Shown here piece by piece: positions 42,668 through 51,900 of a stretch of DNA of 53,368 nt. The translations under genes and the position numbers were made by a program. The DNA lies in the NCBI GenBank assembly GCA_017620655.1, contig JAGAUT010000023.1:1-53368 (forward strand), in the 5' to 3' direction. This stretch comes from Clostridia bacterium (GTDB lineage: Bacteria > Bacillota > Clostridia > Oscillospirales > CAG-382). Within the stretch, counting starts at the first letter, position 1. Each line of letters starts with the position of its first letter. Below the pieces are notes generated by a model. It searched no databases and was not told the origin of the DNA. It was given only the letters and a program-made list of their open reading frames with translations.

Positions 42668-43312
42668 TCAGTTATAAAGGTGAGAAAGTGCTGTTCTGAT
42701 TAAATCCTCGACGGTGTTTCCGCTTGCCTTGGACAGCGCCTTCTGAGCCTGAGCCTTGGTGTATCCGAGATTTGTGAGGGCTTCAAGGGCGAGTTTTTCG
42801 TTTTCGTCGAGGTTTGCTTTTGCCGTGATTGTTTCACGTGAAACATTGACTTCGCCGAGAGTGTATTCAATCATGAATGCATCTATTTTGTTTTTGAGGT
42901 CTATGCAGATTTTTTGCGCCGCTTTCTGTCCGACACCCTGCGCTGTCGAAATAAGACGGATGTCATCGGTTCTGACTGCCGAGCAGATTTCCTCCGGTGA
43001 GAGTGCTGAAAGGATTGCAAGAGCGGCCTTCGGACCGATACCCGAAACCGTCTGCAGAAGACCGAACATTGAGCTTTCGGCTTTGCTGTAGAAGCCGTAT
43101 ACTTCAAACTGGCTTTCGTCGCGGATTTTGACGGCTGTATAAAGCTTTACGTCAAGCCCTGTGATGTTTCCGCCTGCGTCAACTGCACCTGCGGATACCA
43201 GAAGCTCATAAGTCTTGGCGCTGATTGTTGCACCGTATGCAACGCCCATGCATTCAACTGCTGCAAAGGAAGGGGAGAGCTCGGTGAGTTTTCCGTTAAG
43301 ATAGTAAATCAT
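42668..43312 (-). CDS. ruvA: Holliday junction DNA-binding protein RuvA
   Basis: RuvA (214 residues) binds four-way junctions and recruits RuvB. It has the OB domain (MIYYLNGKLTEL, VEVMGVAY-like VECMGVAY), helix-hairpin-helix motifs (LQTVSGIGPKAALAIL, STAQGVGQKAAQKICIDLK), and the C-terminal domain III (LTNLGYTKAQAQKALSKA). The linker at residues 156-161 is NVSRET, encoded by an exact ParB-binding parS palindrome (42830-42845). It precedes ruvB, as usual. Confidence 0.97.
   Translation of the reverse strand: MIYYLNGKLTELSPSFAAVECMGVAYGATISAKTYELLVSAGAVDAGGNITGLDVKLYTAVKIRDESQFEVYGFYSKAESSMFGLLQTVSGIGPKAALAILSALSPEEICSAVRTDDIRLISTAQGVGQKAAQKICIDLKNKIDAFMIEYTLGEVNVSRETITAKANLDENEKLALEALTNLGYTKAQAQKALSKASGNTVEDLIRTALSHLYN
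42830..42845. promoter_or_regulatory. parS: parS site (ParB/Spo0J-binding), exact consensus, inside ruvA
   Basis: TGTTTCACGTGAAACA matches the conserved bacterial chromosomal parS consensus at all 16 bases. It encodes NVSRET in ruvA. Known parS sites commonly lie within genes near the origin. Confidence 0.93.
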
Positions 43313-44140
43313 TTAGTTAAAATACTTCTGAGCAAGCTCGGGAAGCTCCTCCTTGCTGTATTCAAGTTCGAGAGTGCCTGCTTCTACGGGTGCAATACTT
43401 CCGGGCGAGAATACGATTTCAACTCCGTCCTTGGTGAAGTACCAGCACTGATGTGCAACTTCCACGAAGGATGATGAAACGTTGTCGTAGTTTATTGTTT
43501 CTTCCCCATACTTTGCAATAAGCTTCTTGTACATTGTATCGTCTGCGGCGTCAAAGTCTTGCTTGTTGCTTTCGTCGTAGAATACCTGCTTTATGCGGTT
43601 TCCTGTGGCGGGCTCGAAGTTGTAGGAGAATGTTGTTGTTCCTGACAGCTCTTTGCCTGAATAGGACTCTATTTCTTCGATTACGCTGATTGCTCTGCCA
43701 TCATTTCTCTTGCATGTGAAGTCAACGCGCGTTTCCCATGGAAAAATGGACATATCGGGGCTCTCTGTGCTGAGATGTGCTTCAAGCTCATCAATAAGGC
43801 TGTCGTAGATGTTCATACTTCTTTCGTAAGCCTGAGTGAGGGTTGCGTTGATTTTCTTTGCCGCTTCTCTGTCGGCTCTGCTTTCGGCAACAAATGATGC
43901 CTTTTCGGCTGAAGATGAAATATATATCGTCTGCTTATCCTCGGACGAGAGTGTGTTGGGTATCTCGGGTGAATGCTCAAGGAAGGTAAAGTGCGCTTTT
44001 TCGGGCTGAGCAGTTACTGTTGACATGAGGGGTGTTCTGTCTATGTTTACCTTGTTGGTGCTGTTGCTGTCGTTGCATCCACCGAGGGCGGAACAAATGA
44101 GGGCTGCTGCAATAACTGCAATAATACTAGACTTTTTCAC
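43313..44140 (-). CDS. DUF3298/RsiV-like lipoprotein
   Basis: This 275-residue protein is best started at the GTG at 44140, with AAAGGA about 9 bases before. It then begins VKKSSIIAVIAAALICSALGGC, a lipoprotein signal with a clear lipobox. The longer frame from 44203 would bury this signal. The mature part resembles DUF4163/DUF3298 domains: repeated EIESYSGKELSGTTTFSYNF and a C-terminal IVFSPGSIAPVEAGTLELEYS. Such domains occur in anti-sigma factor RsiV, but no sigma factor is nearby. Function unknown. It ends directly before ruvA. Confidence 0.8.
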   Translation of the reverse strand: MKKSSIIAVIAAALICSALGGCNDSNSTNKVNIDRTPLMSTVTAQPEKAHFTFLEHSPEIPNTLSSEDKQTIYISSSAEKASFVAESRADREAAKKINATLTQAYERSMNIYDSLIDELEAHLSTESPDMSIFPWETRVDFTCKRNDGRAISVIEEIESYSGKELSGTTTFSYNFEPATGNRIKQVFYDESNKQDFDAADDTMYKKLIAKYGEETINYDNVSSSFVEVAHQCWYFTKDGVEIVFSPGSIAPVEAGTLELEYSKEELPELAQKYFN

Positions 44141-44199
44141 GTTGAACAAATCCTTTCTTTTGGGTTTTCTTATATTATGCTGCAAATTTATGTTTTTTA

Positions 44200-46053
44200 T
44201 CATCTGCCTTGCAGATAGTTCATTGGGTTTACGGTTTTTCCGTCCTTTATGATTTCAAAGTGTATATGAACTCCGGTTACACGACCTGTTGCGCCCATGT
44301 CGGCGATATATTCGCCCTGGGCAACCCGCTGACCTTCCTCGACATGGATTTTGGAGCAGTGGGCGTAACGTGTGATTGTTCCGTCATCATGTTCGTTGAG
44401 GATGCATTTGCCGTATCCGTCGCCTCTGTCGTATGCCTGAATTACCACGCCGCCGTCGGAAGCCACAAGCACGAGGCCTTGGTCTGAACGGATGTCTATG
44501 CCTTTGTGGAATTCGTTATATCCGCCGAGGGTTCGCCATGAATATCCGCTGGACAGCTCCCCTTGGCTGGGATAAATGTAGGTTCCTGTCGAGGCGGTGC
44601 GTTTTTCCTCTTCCGAAAGAGGTCTTGTTCCTTGGGAAACAATCTGATTTACAGGTTCGGATATAATGACTTCGCTCAGAAGCCTTCGCGAAATCTCGCG
44701 GTTGTCTTCGCCGTACTCGATGATATATGTTGATTGTTTGCTTCCGTTTCTTCCGTTTTTGGTAACAATTTTGCGGTTTTCGGGAAGCTCGTCTGTGTAA
44801 TTGTAGTCAGTTGCGTATGGAATTGTCTCGGTTTTTGTTTCACGTTTTGTGATAACCGTTTCAATTGCAATCTGCATTGTGTGTTCCTGACCCGGCGCCG
44901 CGGATATGTCGCTTGATGTTCCGACGGTGTTTTTACCGGTCAGTAGGGTTGTCTTTTCGGAGACGCTCAGATAATCCGGAACTTCGGCTTTGCCTGAAGT
45001 TACTTCGCCGGGCGTTTCGGGGAGAGAAAACAGACTGCGTATTTCTTCCTTTGTGCTGAAGAACTTTTGGGGATATGTTCCCTGTTTGACTACAAAATTG
45101 TTGTACGAAAGGTTTTCGGTGTCTCTTTTTTGCTTTGCTGAAAGCTTTAATTCAAGACTTTCGGTTATGCTGTCGTCAAGCCATGCTTTTTCGGGAGAAA
45201 CGGCAATCAGTACGTCGTATACGTACAATCCGTAGCCGTTTTGCATCTCCTTGTCGGCGGCGTCGCCGAAGGCACGGTTTAGTCGTGCGGGCGTGAGGTT
45301 TGAACCGTCTTTTATTTTTGTCGCCTTGTAATCCATTGTGCAGTCAAGGCTGTAGGATGAGCCGATATTTACCGAGAGGCTCTTTTCTACACTGTCTTTT
45401 GCCGCCTCGGCGTCATAAACGCTGAGTACGTCTCCTACGTATTCGCCGTCGATGTAAAGTTCAAGTGCAGGCACAAGGTCGAGCTGTTTTGTGTTGTTGT
45501 TCCATACGGCAACAATCACAACGGTTGCCGCCAGCATGAGAAAATATGCCGCAAAGGATAAAGCTTTTGATGCCGACTTATGGCTGTATTCAAAGGTTTT
45601 CCAGAAGTTTTCTTTGAAATTTTGCCTCTTTTTGCCTGCTTTTTCCAGCGAGCGTGATATTGTCGGAACGATTTCCAGAAGCTTTACGGCTATCGACCAT
45701 TTGTTGTGTTTCCACATGCCATGGGCGTTTTTGAACCACGCTGTCGGATGGGCGTATATGTTTTTGTACTTTTCTTTGATTGGCACGCCGGAGGAATAAT
45801 AGTTGTCGTAGCACCAGAGATACAGGGCGTTGAATCCGCTTTCCAGCCGCGACAGCTTATTCTTTCTGAAGTCTTGGTAAAGCTCCTTCAGAGTTGGGTT
45901 GTTGAAGTCAAAGGGGTTGTCGTCTGATATATTCCCCTTTTGCCTCACTTTGTCCAGCTCAGGCTTTTTGTTTTGCTGTTTCCGGTATATGCTGTTTTCG
46001 GGCGTTTCACGTGAAACATTTTCCGCAGGCGGATTGTTTTTATCCGTACTCAA
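44200..46053 (-). CDS. Membrane-anchored M23 metallopeptidase with G5 domain
   Basis: This 617-residue protein probably cleaves peptidoglycan cross-bridges. It has a cytoplasmic N-terminal region of about 160 residues and one membrane helix (AAYFLMLAATVVIVAVW). An extracellular region with a LysM-lacking stalk and a G5-like domain follows (TKTETIPYATDYNYTDEL to ISEPVNQIVSQGT). The M23 domain has FHKGIDIRSD, YAHCS and HIHFE zinc ligands. The TTG at 46053 is used because AAAGGAGG lies 8 bases upstream. A near-perfect parS encodes residues 12-17. The stop is TGA. Confidence 0.9.
   Translation of the reverse strand: MSTDKNNPPAENVSRETPENSIYRKQQNKKPELDKVRQKGNISDDNPFDFNNPTLKELYQDFRKNKLSRLESGFNALYLWCYDNYYSSGVPIKEKYKNIYAHPTAWFKNAHGMWKHNKWSIAVKLLEIVPTISRSLEKAGKKRQNFKENFWKTFEYSHKSASKALSFAAYFLMLAATVVIVAVWNNNTKQLDLVPALELYIDGEYVGDVLSVYDAEAAKDSVEKSLSVNIGSSYSLDCTMDYKATKIKDGSNLTPARLNRAFGDAADKEMQNGYGLYVYDVLIAVSPEKAWLDDSITESLELKLSAKQKRDTENLSYNNFVVKQGTYPQKFFSTKEEIRSLFSLPETPGEVTSGKAEVPDYLSVSEKTTLLTGKNTVGTSSDISAAPGQEHTMQIAIETVITKRETKTETIPYATDYNYTDELPENRKIVTKNGRNGSKQSTYIIEYGEDNREISRRLLSEVIISEPVNQIVSQGTRPLSEEEKRTASTGTYIYPSQGELSSGYSWRTLGGYNEFHKGIDIRSDQGLVLVASDGGVVIQAYDRGDGYGKCILNEHDDGTITRYAHCSKIHVEEGQRVAQGEYIADMGATGRVTGVHIHFEIIKDGKTVNPMNYLQGR
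46003..46018. promoter_or_regulatory. parS: parS site, 15/16 match, inside the M23 peptidase gene
   Basis: CGTTTCACGTGAAACA differs from the parS consensus only at the first base. As at ruvA, it encodes the hexapeptide NVSRET. Confidence 0.88.
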
Positions 46054-46122
46054 GGCCTTTTCCTCCTTTCCGAATCGATTTGAAAAAGCACACAATTATG
46101 CGATTATATATATTCACTCTAC

Positions 46123-46151
46123 ATTATATATTAATTGCTCCGATAAATCAA
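46123..46151 (-). promoter_or_regulatory. Promoter of the M23-lipoprotein-ruvAB unit
   Basis: On the minus strand TTGATT (46146-46151) and a perfect TATAAT (46123-46128) are 17 bases apart. It lies about 70 bases before the M23 start. The gap 46054-46340 otherwise shows AT-rich DNA and a possible TATACT at 46286 for the divergent isomerase gene. Confidence 0.75.
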
Positions 46152-46340
46152 GTAAACGGGCAAATGTTTACTCTTCGGAAATATTTCTTGGCATATTATC
46201 GAAAAGGTTTGTTAATAAAATGACGTAATTCATAATCTTTTCTTTAAAGTTTACGAAAAATCAAAACTTTTCATAAATAACGTGCTATACTTAAACTAAA
46301 GGATTACGCCACGGGTGTGGCAATGTTAGGAGTTGTTGAT

Positions 46341-47159
46341 ATGAAAACATTACCTGTCGGTCTTCAGTTATTCACTGTGAGAGACCAGATGGCAAAGAGT
46401 GTGTCCGAAACACTTAAAGCTGTAAAAGATGCGGGCTACGATTACGTTGAACCAGCAGGACTTTTCGGACTTTCGGGCGAACAGTTCAAGGCAGAACTTG
46501 ACAAGGCAGGACTTGTTGCAGTGAGCGCGCACGTGCCGCTTTCCGAAATGCTTGCAAAGCCGGAAGAAGCAATTTCAACCTACAAAACACTTGGATGTAA
46601 ATATTTTGCAGTGCCATATCTCGGCGGCGGCGAAAGATACGGCGACGAAGGTTTTGATGACATTCTCGCCGGCATTGAAAAGTTTGGTGAACTTTGCCAT
46701 AAAAACGGTCTTACTCTTGTGTATCATAACCATGATTTTGAGTTTGAAAAGACAGCTGACGGAAGATATGTGCTTGACTATATGTATGATTCGATAAAGC
46801 CCGAATATCTTCAGGCTGAGCTTGACACATGCTGGGTAAACATCGGCGGCGAAGACCCTGCTTCTTACATCAGAAAGTATACAGGCAGATGTCCTGTTGT
46901 TCATCTCAAGGACTTTGTGGGCGGAAAGACCGACAACATGTACGAGCTTATCGGTACAAATCAGGCAAAGGCTGAAAAGAGCGAAGAGTTTGCTTTCAGA
47001 CCCGTAGGTCAGGGCGTTCAGAACTTCCCCGAAATCCTTGCTGCATCAATTGAAGCGGGTGCTGAATACGTTATCGTTGAACAGGACGATACAAACGACA
47101 TTCCCAGTCTTGAAGCGGCTAAGATGTCAAGAGATTATCTCAAGACACTCGGCTGGTAG
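46341..47159 (+). CDS. Sugar phosphate isomerase/epimerase (xylose isomerase-like TIM barrel)
   Basis: This 272-residue protein of the AP-endonuclease-2/xylose-isomerase superfamily probably isomerises or epimerises a sugar or inositol derivative. The TIM-barrel strands carry the metal ligands: YNHxFEFE-like VYHNHDFEFE, QAELDTCWVN, VHLKDF and EYVIVEQDDT. The start follows AGGAG by 8 bases. It is the first gene on the plus strand after the long minus-strand block. The stop codon touches repeat E. The substrate is unknown. Confidence 0.88.
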   Translation: MKTLPVGLQLFTVRDQMAKSVSETLKAVKDAGYDYVEPAGLFGLSGEQFKAELDKAGLVAVSAHVPLSEMLAKPEEAISTYKTLGCKYFAVPYLGGGERYGDEGFDDILAGIEKFGELCHKNGLTLVYHNHDFEFEKTADGRYVLDYMYDSIKPEYLQAELDTCWVNIGGEDPASYIRKYTGRCPVVHLKDFVGGKTDNMYELIGTNQAKAEKSEEFAFRPVGQGVQNFPEILAASIEAGAEYVIVEQDDTNDIPSLEAAKMSRDYLKTLGW

Positions 47160-47442
47160 TTACTTTTTCTTTGCTGAAAAGAAAAAGTAACCAAAAAGAA
47201 AAGGTATTCGGGACTGAATTTCGGAATTTAAACTGAACGTCAGATGCCCGAATGTAACCCCGTTTGACCGCCTTAAATCCAAGCGGTCAAACTCGGCAAA
47301 AGCTATTAGCACTCATTTTGGTGCCTGCCTTATTGGCATCAAAATGAAACTCCAATCGAGAAAACACGACAATAATTACACCTTTCAAAGAATGGTGTCA
47401 GAATTAAAAGGTCTTTGGTTACTTTCTCCTCAAGAAAGTAAC
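47159..47442 (-). repeat. Modular hairpin repeat element, copy E
   Basis: This 284-base element fills the isomerase-dehydrogenase gap and is nearly the reverse complement of copy B. Hairpins: GTTACTTTTTCTTT/AAAGAAAAAGTAAC (47159-47191); GTTTGACCGC/GCGGTCAAAC (47262-47292); CATTTTGGTGCC/GGCATCAAAATG (47314-47346, with one G-T pair); and GTTACTTTCT/AGAAAGTAAC (47418-47442). Confidence 0.86.
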
Positions 47443-47468
47443 GAGAAAAATAACAGGAGATAAAAATC

Positions 47469-48335
47469 ATGAAAAAATTACCATTTGAACTTGACCTTGG
47501 CGGCAAGGTAGTAGTAGTAACAGGTGCAGGCGGAGTACTTTGCTCGGGCTTTGCAAAGACAGCGGCACAGTGCGGTGCAAAGGTTGCGGTTCTTGACCTC
47601 AATCTTGAAGCGGCACAGGCGGTGGCTGACGAAATCACAGCCGACGGCGGCGTTGCAATCGCGGTTAAGGCTAACGTTCTTGAAACAGCGGCTATGGAAG
47701 AGGCAAGAGCTGAGGTTAACGCAAAGCTCGGTACCTGCGACATTCTTATCAACGGTGCAGGCGGCAACAACCCCAAGGGCACAACAACAAAGGAATACTT
47801 ATTCCCCGAAGATTTAGAGAACGATGCTGAAATTTCCGGTATCAAGACATTCTTTGACCTTGATCCTGCAGGCGTTTCCTTCGTATTCAACCTCAACTTC
47901 CTCGGCACACTTATTCCTACACAGGTATTTGCCAAGGACATGGCTAAGAAGACAGGCTGCAGCATCATCAACGTATCTTCCATGAACGCATTCTGTCCTC
48001 TTACAAAGATTCCCGCATACAGCGGTGCCAAGGCGGCCGTTTCCAACTTTACACAGTGGCTTGCAGTTCACTTCTCCAAGGTTGGAATCAGAGTTAATGC
48101 TATCGCTCCCGGTTTCTTTGCTACAAACCAGAACAAGGCTCTCCTCTTTAACGAAGATGGTTCTTTGACACCCAGAAGTGACAAAATCATATCCCATACA
48201 CCCATGGGAAGATTCGGCACACCCGAAGACCTTGACGGCGCACTTCAGTTCCTTCTCAATGAAGAAGCTTCTGCTTTTGTTAACGGTGTTGTTATACCTG
48301 TTGACGGCGGCTTTAACGCTTATTCGGGCGTTTAA
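47469..48335 (+). CDS. SDR-family oxidoreductase, UxuB/mannonate oxidoreductase-like
   Basis: This 288-residue short-chain dehydrogenase binds NAD(P) through VVVVTGAGGVLCSGFA, near residue 16. NAG-type motif INGAGGNN, the catalytic Ser in INVSSMNAF and YxxxK in YSGAKAA follow. The C-terminus ends VVIPVDGGFNAYSG. The length and the LILIPTQVF-like GTLIPTQVFAKDM region suggest the Bacillus YjmF/UxuB-type D-fructuronate (mannonate) reductase of hexuronate catabolism. The neighbouring isomerase would suit a sugar-acid pathway, but substrate is inferred. Confidence 0.85.
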   Translation: MKKLPFELDLGGKVVVVTGAGGVLCSGFAKTAAQCGAKVAVLDLNLEAAQAVADEITADGGVAIAVKANVLETAAMEEARAEVNAKLGTCDILINGAGGNNPKGTTTKEYLFPEDLENDAEISGIKTFFDLDPAGVSFVFNLNFLGTLIPTQVFAKDMAKKTGCSIINVSSMNAFCPLTKIPAYSGAKAAVSNFTQWLAVHFSKVGIRVNAIAPGFFATNQNKALLFNEDGSLTPRSDKIISHTPMGRFGTPEDLDGALQFLLNEEASAFVNGVVIPVDGGFNAYSGV

Positions 48336-48360
48336 TGCTAAAATCTGTAATGGCTTATTC

Positions 48361-48389
48361 GGGCAGTCCTTCGGGACTGCCCTTTTTTT
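48361..48389 (+). terminator. Rho-independent terminator of the SDR gene
   Basis: The stem GGGCAGTCC (48361-48369) and GGACTGCCC (48374-48382) closes a TTCG tetraloop and is followed by seven T. It lies 25 bases past the SDR stop. Confidence 0.95.
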
Positions 48390-48643
48390 GTACAAACAAA
48401 GATGAATGACAGCGGGCATTTGTAACAAAACCGGAATTTTCCTCAAAAAAAGTTACTTAATGACAAATGATTGTTGCGAAATTTTGCTCTCAAAATACAG
48501 TGTGTCGACGGTATAAAACAAAAAATCGACAAAAAATCGGGACAAATTGAACGGGAATCTGACATTTATTGTGCAACGTTGCCAAAAGAAATTATATGGA
48601 TTTGTAAAAAGCAACAAAGATTGCTTTTTTGCCTGCAGGTTAC

Positions 48644-48672
48644 TTTACTTGAAGCAGATAAATTGTTATAAT
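48644..48672 (+). promoter_or_regulatory. Upstream promoter candidate of the giant SLH protein gene
   Basis: TTTACT (48644-48649) and a perfect TATAAT (48667-48672) are 17 bases apart, with TG in the extended -10 position (TGTTATAAT). Confidence 0.6.
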
Positions 48673-48838
48673 TATTATGTACGAATGAGAACAACTTGCC
48701 ATGTAAAAATGCACAAAAAACGAGCGTCGCGTTTGTGCAATACGAATGCGTATACTGTATCTTGTGTCAAAAGGTACGAAAAAACGACCTGAACGAGTGG
48801 TGAAAAAACGACTACTTTTGAAAATGACGGACAAGTCG

Positions 48839-48867
48839 TTGACAGAAAACGCCGATTTGTGTTAAAT
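48839..48867 (+). promoter_or_regulatory. Proximal promoter of the giant SLH protein gene
   Basis: A perfect TTGACA (48839-48844) precedes TTAAAT (48862-48867) by 17 bases (or TAAATT at 18). The ribosome binding site AAAGGAGG begins about 35 bases downstream. Confidence 0.7.
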
Positions 48868-48919
48868 TATATAGGTAAAGGTTTCTCGTAAATCAAATAT
48901 TTAAAGGAGGATTTTATCC

Positions 48920-51900
48920 ATGAGAAAACACACAAAACTGTTTGTGCTTGTTGCGGCTCTTTTGGCGGTTCTTGCCTTAAGTGCGGTTGCAGCTCCCTTC
49001 GAAAAGGTTGCTACATATGCTGACGGCACATTCACAGACGTGGGCACTCAGTGGTATGCAAAGGAAGTTAAGTCTGCATACGAACTCGGCTTCGTAAACG
49101 GTAAGACTGCAAACTCCTACGATCCCAACGGCACAATGACTGTTGCCGAAGCGATTACTCTTGCATCCCGTGTTCACGCAAGCTACAACAGCAATACTAT
49201 TGCACCCGTTACAGGTAAGTGGTATTTGCAGTATGTAGAATACGCAAAGCAGTACGGCATTTTTGAAGAAGGCTATTTCAACAACTATGACAGAACAGTC
49301 AGAAGATATGAAATGGCACAGCTTTTTGCAAATGCTCTTCCTGCTGATTACTTTGCAGCAAAGAACAATGTAACTGCTATTCCCGACGTTAACGAAAACG
49401 AAGAATACGCAGATATGCTTCTTATGCTCTACAAGGCAGGCGTGGTAATGGGTTCCGATGATTACGGTACATTCCATCCCACAGACCCCATTAAGAGATC
49501 AGAAGTTGCAGCTATCGTAAACAGAGCAGCTCTTCCCGAAAACAGACTTGCAAAGAGCCTTACACCTGCTCCCGTTTATGAAAACGAAGCAGTATATCTT
49601 ATCGACAACTACGATATGATGTCCTCAACACTTCGTTACACAAGACTTAAGTCCAGCTGGAATGCAGATAACCGTTACAACGAATCTATCATTCCCGACG
49701 GCGTTGACACTAACGTACTTGTTGATGCTACCGAAAAGGGTTACGCTAACGTAAACCGTGATTTTGAGTCCCAGACCAAGGGTCAGATGACACTCCGTAC
49801 AGATTATGTTATGGCAGGTAATACAGACGGTCTCAGAATCTACTTTGAAAACTCCAAGGGTGAAAATATTCTTGAGTTCTATACAAAGGACGGCGTTTAT
49901 AACGTAAAGGGTCTTGCAGATATCAAGACAGGTCTCAAGTCCGGCACAGGTGCTCATGCACTCAAGGCATACATCGACCTTGATGCAAAGAAGGGTTACT
50001 TCACAGTTGACGGTGTTAAGGCGGGCGAATTCCAGCTCGGCAACTTCGGCGACTTCAAGAAGATTTACATTTCAACATCTGTTGAAGACAAGGTAACAAT
50101 CACAACAAAGGAAGTTCACCTTTACATGAACTACTTTGTAAACGAAGATTTCTATGCTCCCGTATATCCCGAAGACTGGGAAGCGGCTGCAAACACAGAA
50201 ATCACAAAGGGATCATATGACGGTGAAGGTACAAACACATTAAAGCTTACAGGTAATACAACAGTTACCAAGAAGTTTGAACCCCTTTCCGGCAAGTTTG
50301 TATTTGAATCCTACGTTCTCGTTCCCGAAAAGGCAGACGTTGCAACTGTTAAGGTTGGCGACGTTGCAGTTACTCTTAACAATAATGTTATCACAGCAGG
50401 TACACTTTCCAAGTCTCACAGAGGTCATATCTGGCAGTGCATCCACGTTGAAGGTGACACAGCTAAGGATACAGCTACAATCTATATCAACGGTAAGAAG
50501 CAGGGCAACATCCCTATGAGCACAGATTCCGTTGACAGCGTTTCCTTTACATATGAAAAGAAGTCAGAAGCAGGCTATATGCTTGTTGACGACGTAGAAG
50601 TTTATAACATCTACGATTATCTTGACTATGTTCCCGTACCCGTTCCCGCACAGGATGACGAATATACAACAATTATGTCTGTATGTTCTCTCTGGAGAGA
50701 AGGTACTCACTACGGATGGGACTTCGTAGCTCCTTATGAAGAAGCAACTCCTGTTTGGGGCTTCTATGATGAAGGTATTCCGGAAACAGCTGACTGGGAA
50801 ACAAAGATGATGGTTGAACACGGTATCGATGCATTCCAGTACTGCTGGTTTGCTCCCTCTACCAGTGCATACGATCAGCCTATCAAGACTCCCAGACTCG
50901 CATGGAGCCAGCACGACGGTTATTTCTATTCAGAGTATTCCGATATGATCAAGTTCTGCTTCATGTGGGAAAATGCAGGCTGGGCATGGGCAAAGCAGAT
51001 GTCCCTTGAACAGTTCAAGACATACCTCTGGGATTATTGGGTAGATTGGTACTTCACAGACCCCAGATATCTTGTTGTTGACAACAAGCCCGTTCTTCAT
51101 ATCTACAAGCCCGATAACTTTGAAAAGACAATGGGCGGTGTTGCAGAAGCAAAGGCTTGTATTGAGTTTATGAGAGAAGATATCAAGAACTACGGTTTTG
51201 ATGGTATCATCATTCTCTTCCAGGACAGCTCTTACAAGATTGATGTAGTAAGAGAATATGACGATTTTGGCGCAGACGGTATTATGACATACGCTTGGGG
51301 TGCAGACTCTTATGCTCCTACCTTCTATACAGAAAAGTATAAGCCCGCACTTCAGACACTCAAGACTGTAGGCACAGATATGTACATCGTTCCTACAGTT
51401 GGTATGGGTAGAAATATCCTCGGCTGGAACAATGTAAGAACACCAACCTCTTCCATCGAAGAACACACAGAAATGATGACCTACCTTGCTGAGGTTACAA
51501 AGACTCAGAACGTTCCCGGCAATATGATTTACTTCGGTACATGGAACGAATTCGGCGAAGGTCACTGGCTTGCTCCTTCCGGTCTTAACGGCTTTGGCTA
51601 TGCAGACGTATGGAGAAGCGTACTTAACGGCGAAAAGGTTCACGACGACGTTGTACCTACCATCAACCAGATGGAAAGAATCTGTAATCTCTACAACGAC
51701 GAAAGAACACCCATAAGACTTCAGCATCTTGAAAAGAAGGAAATTCCCTCAAAGGTAATTGAATCCTTCGACTTCCTTAATGGTTATGTTCCCGAAATCG
51801 GCATATACGGCACTCCCGGTATGTGGTCCAAGGACAGACTTGCAGTATGCGAAGTTCAGGAAACAGGTCTTGTTCTCGTTTCCGAGTCCACCGACCCCAT

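Larger units (their letters stand above)
48390..48919 (+). other. 530-base gene-free leader region with two promoters
   Basis: No convincing protein-coding frame is seen. It contains the weak inverted repeat AAAAAGCAA/TTGCTTTTT (48606-48629), two promoter candidates, and two copies of GAAAAAACGAC (48778-48788 and 48803-48813). If the upstream promoter is used, the SLH-protein mRNA would have a leader of about 240 bases. This could hold regulatory RNA structure, but I recognise no known riboswitch. Confidence 0.5.

Noticed and set aside
46308..46321. GCCAC/GTGGC hairpin upstream of the isomerase gene as a riboswitch
   Set aside because: Too short and with no conserved riboswitch core; treated as chance.
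46054..46340. Origin at the strand-switch point
   Set aside because: The gap has AT-rich DNA and a promoter but no DnaA boxes or triplet repeats that I can see, although gene orientation and the nearby parS would suit it.
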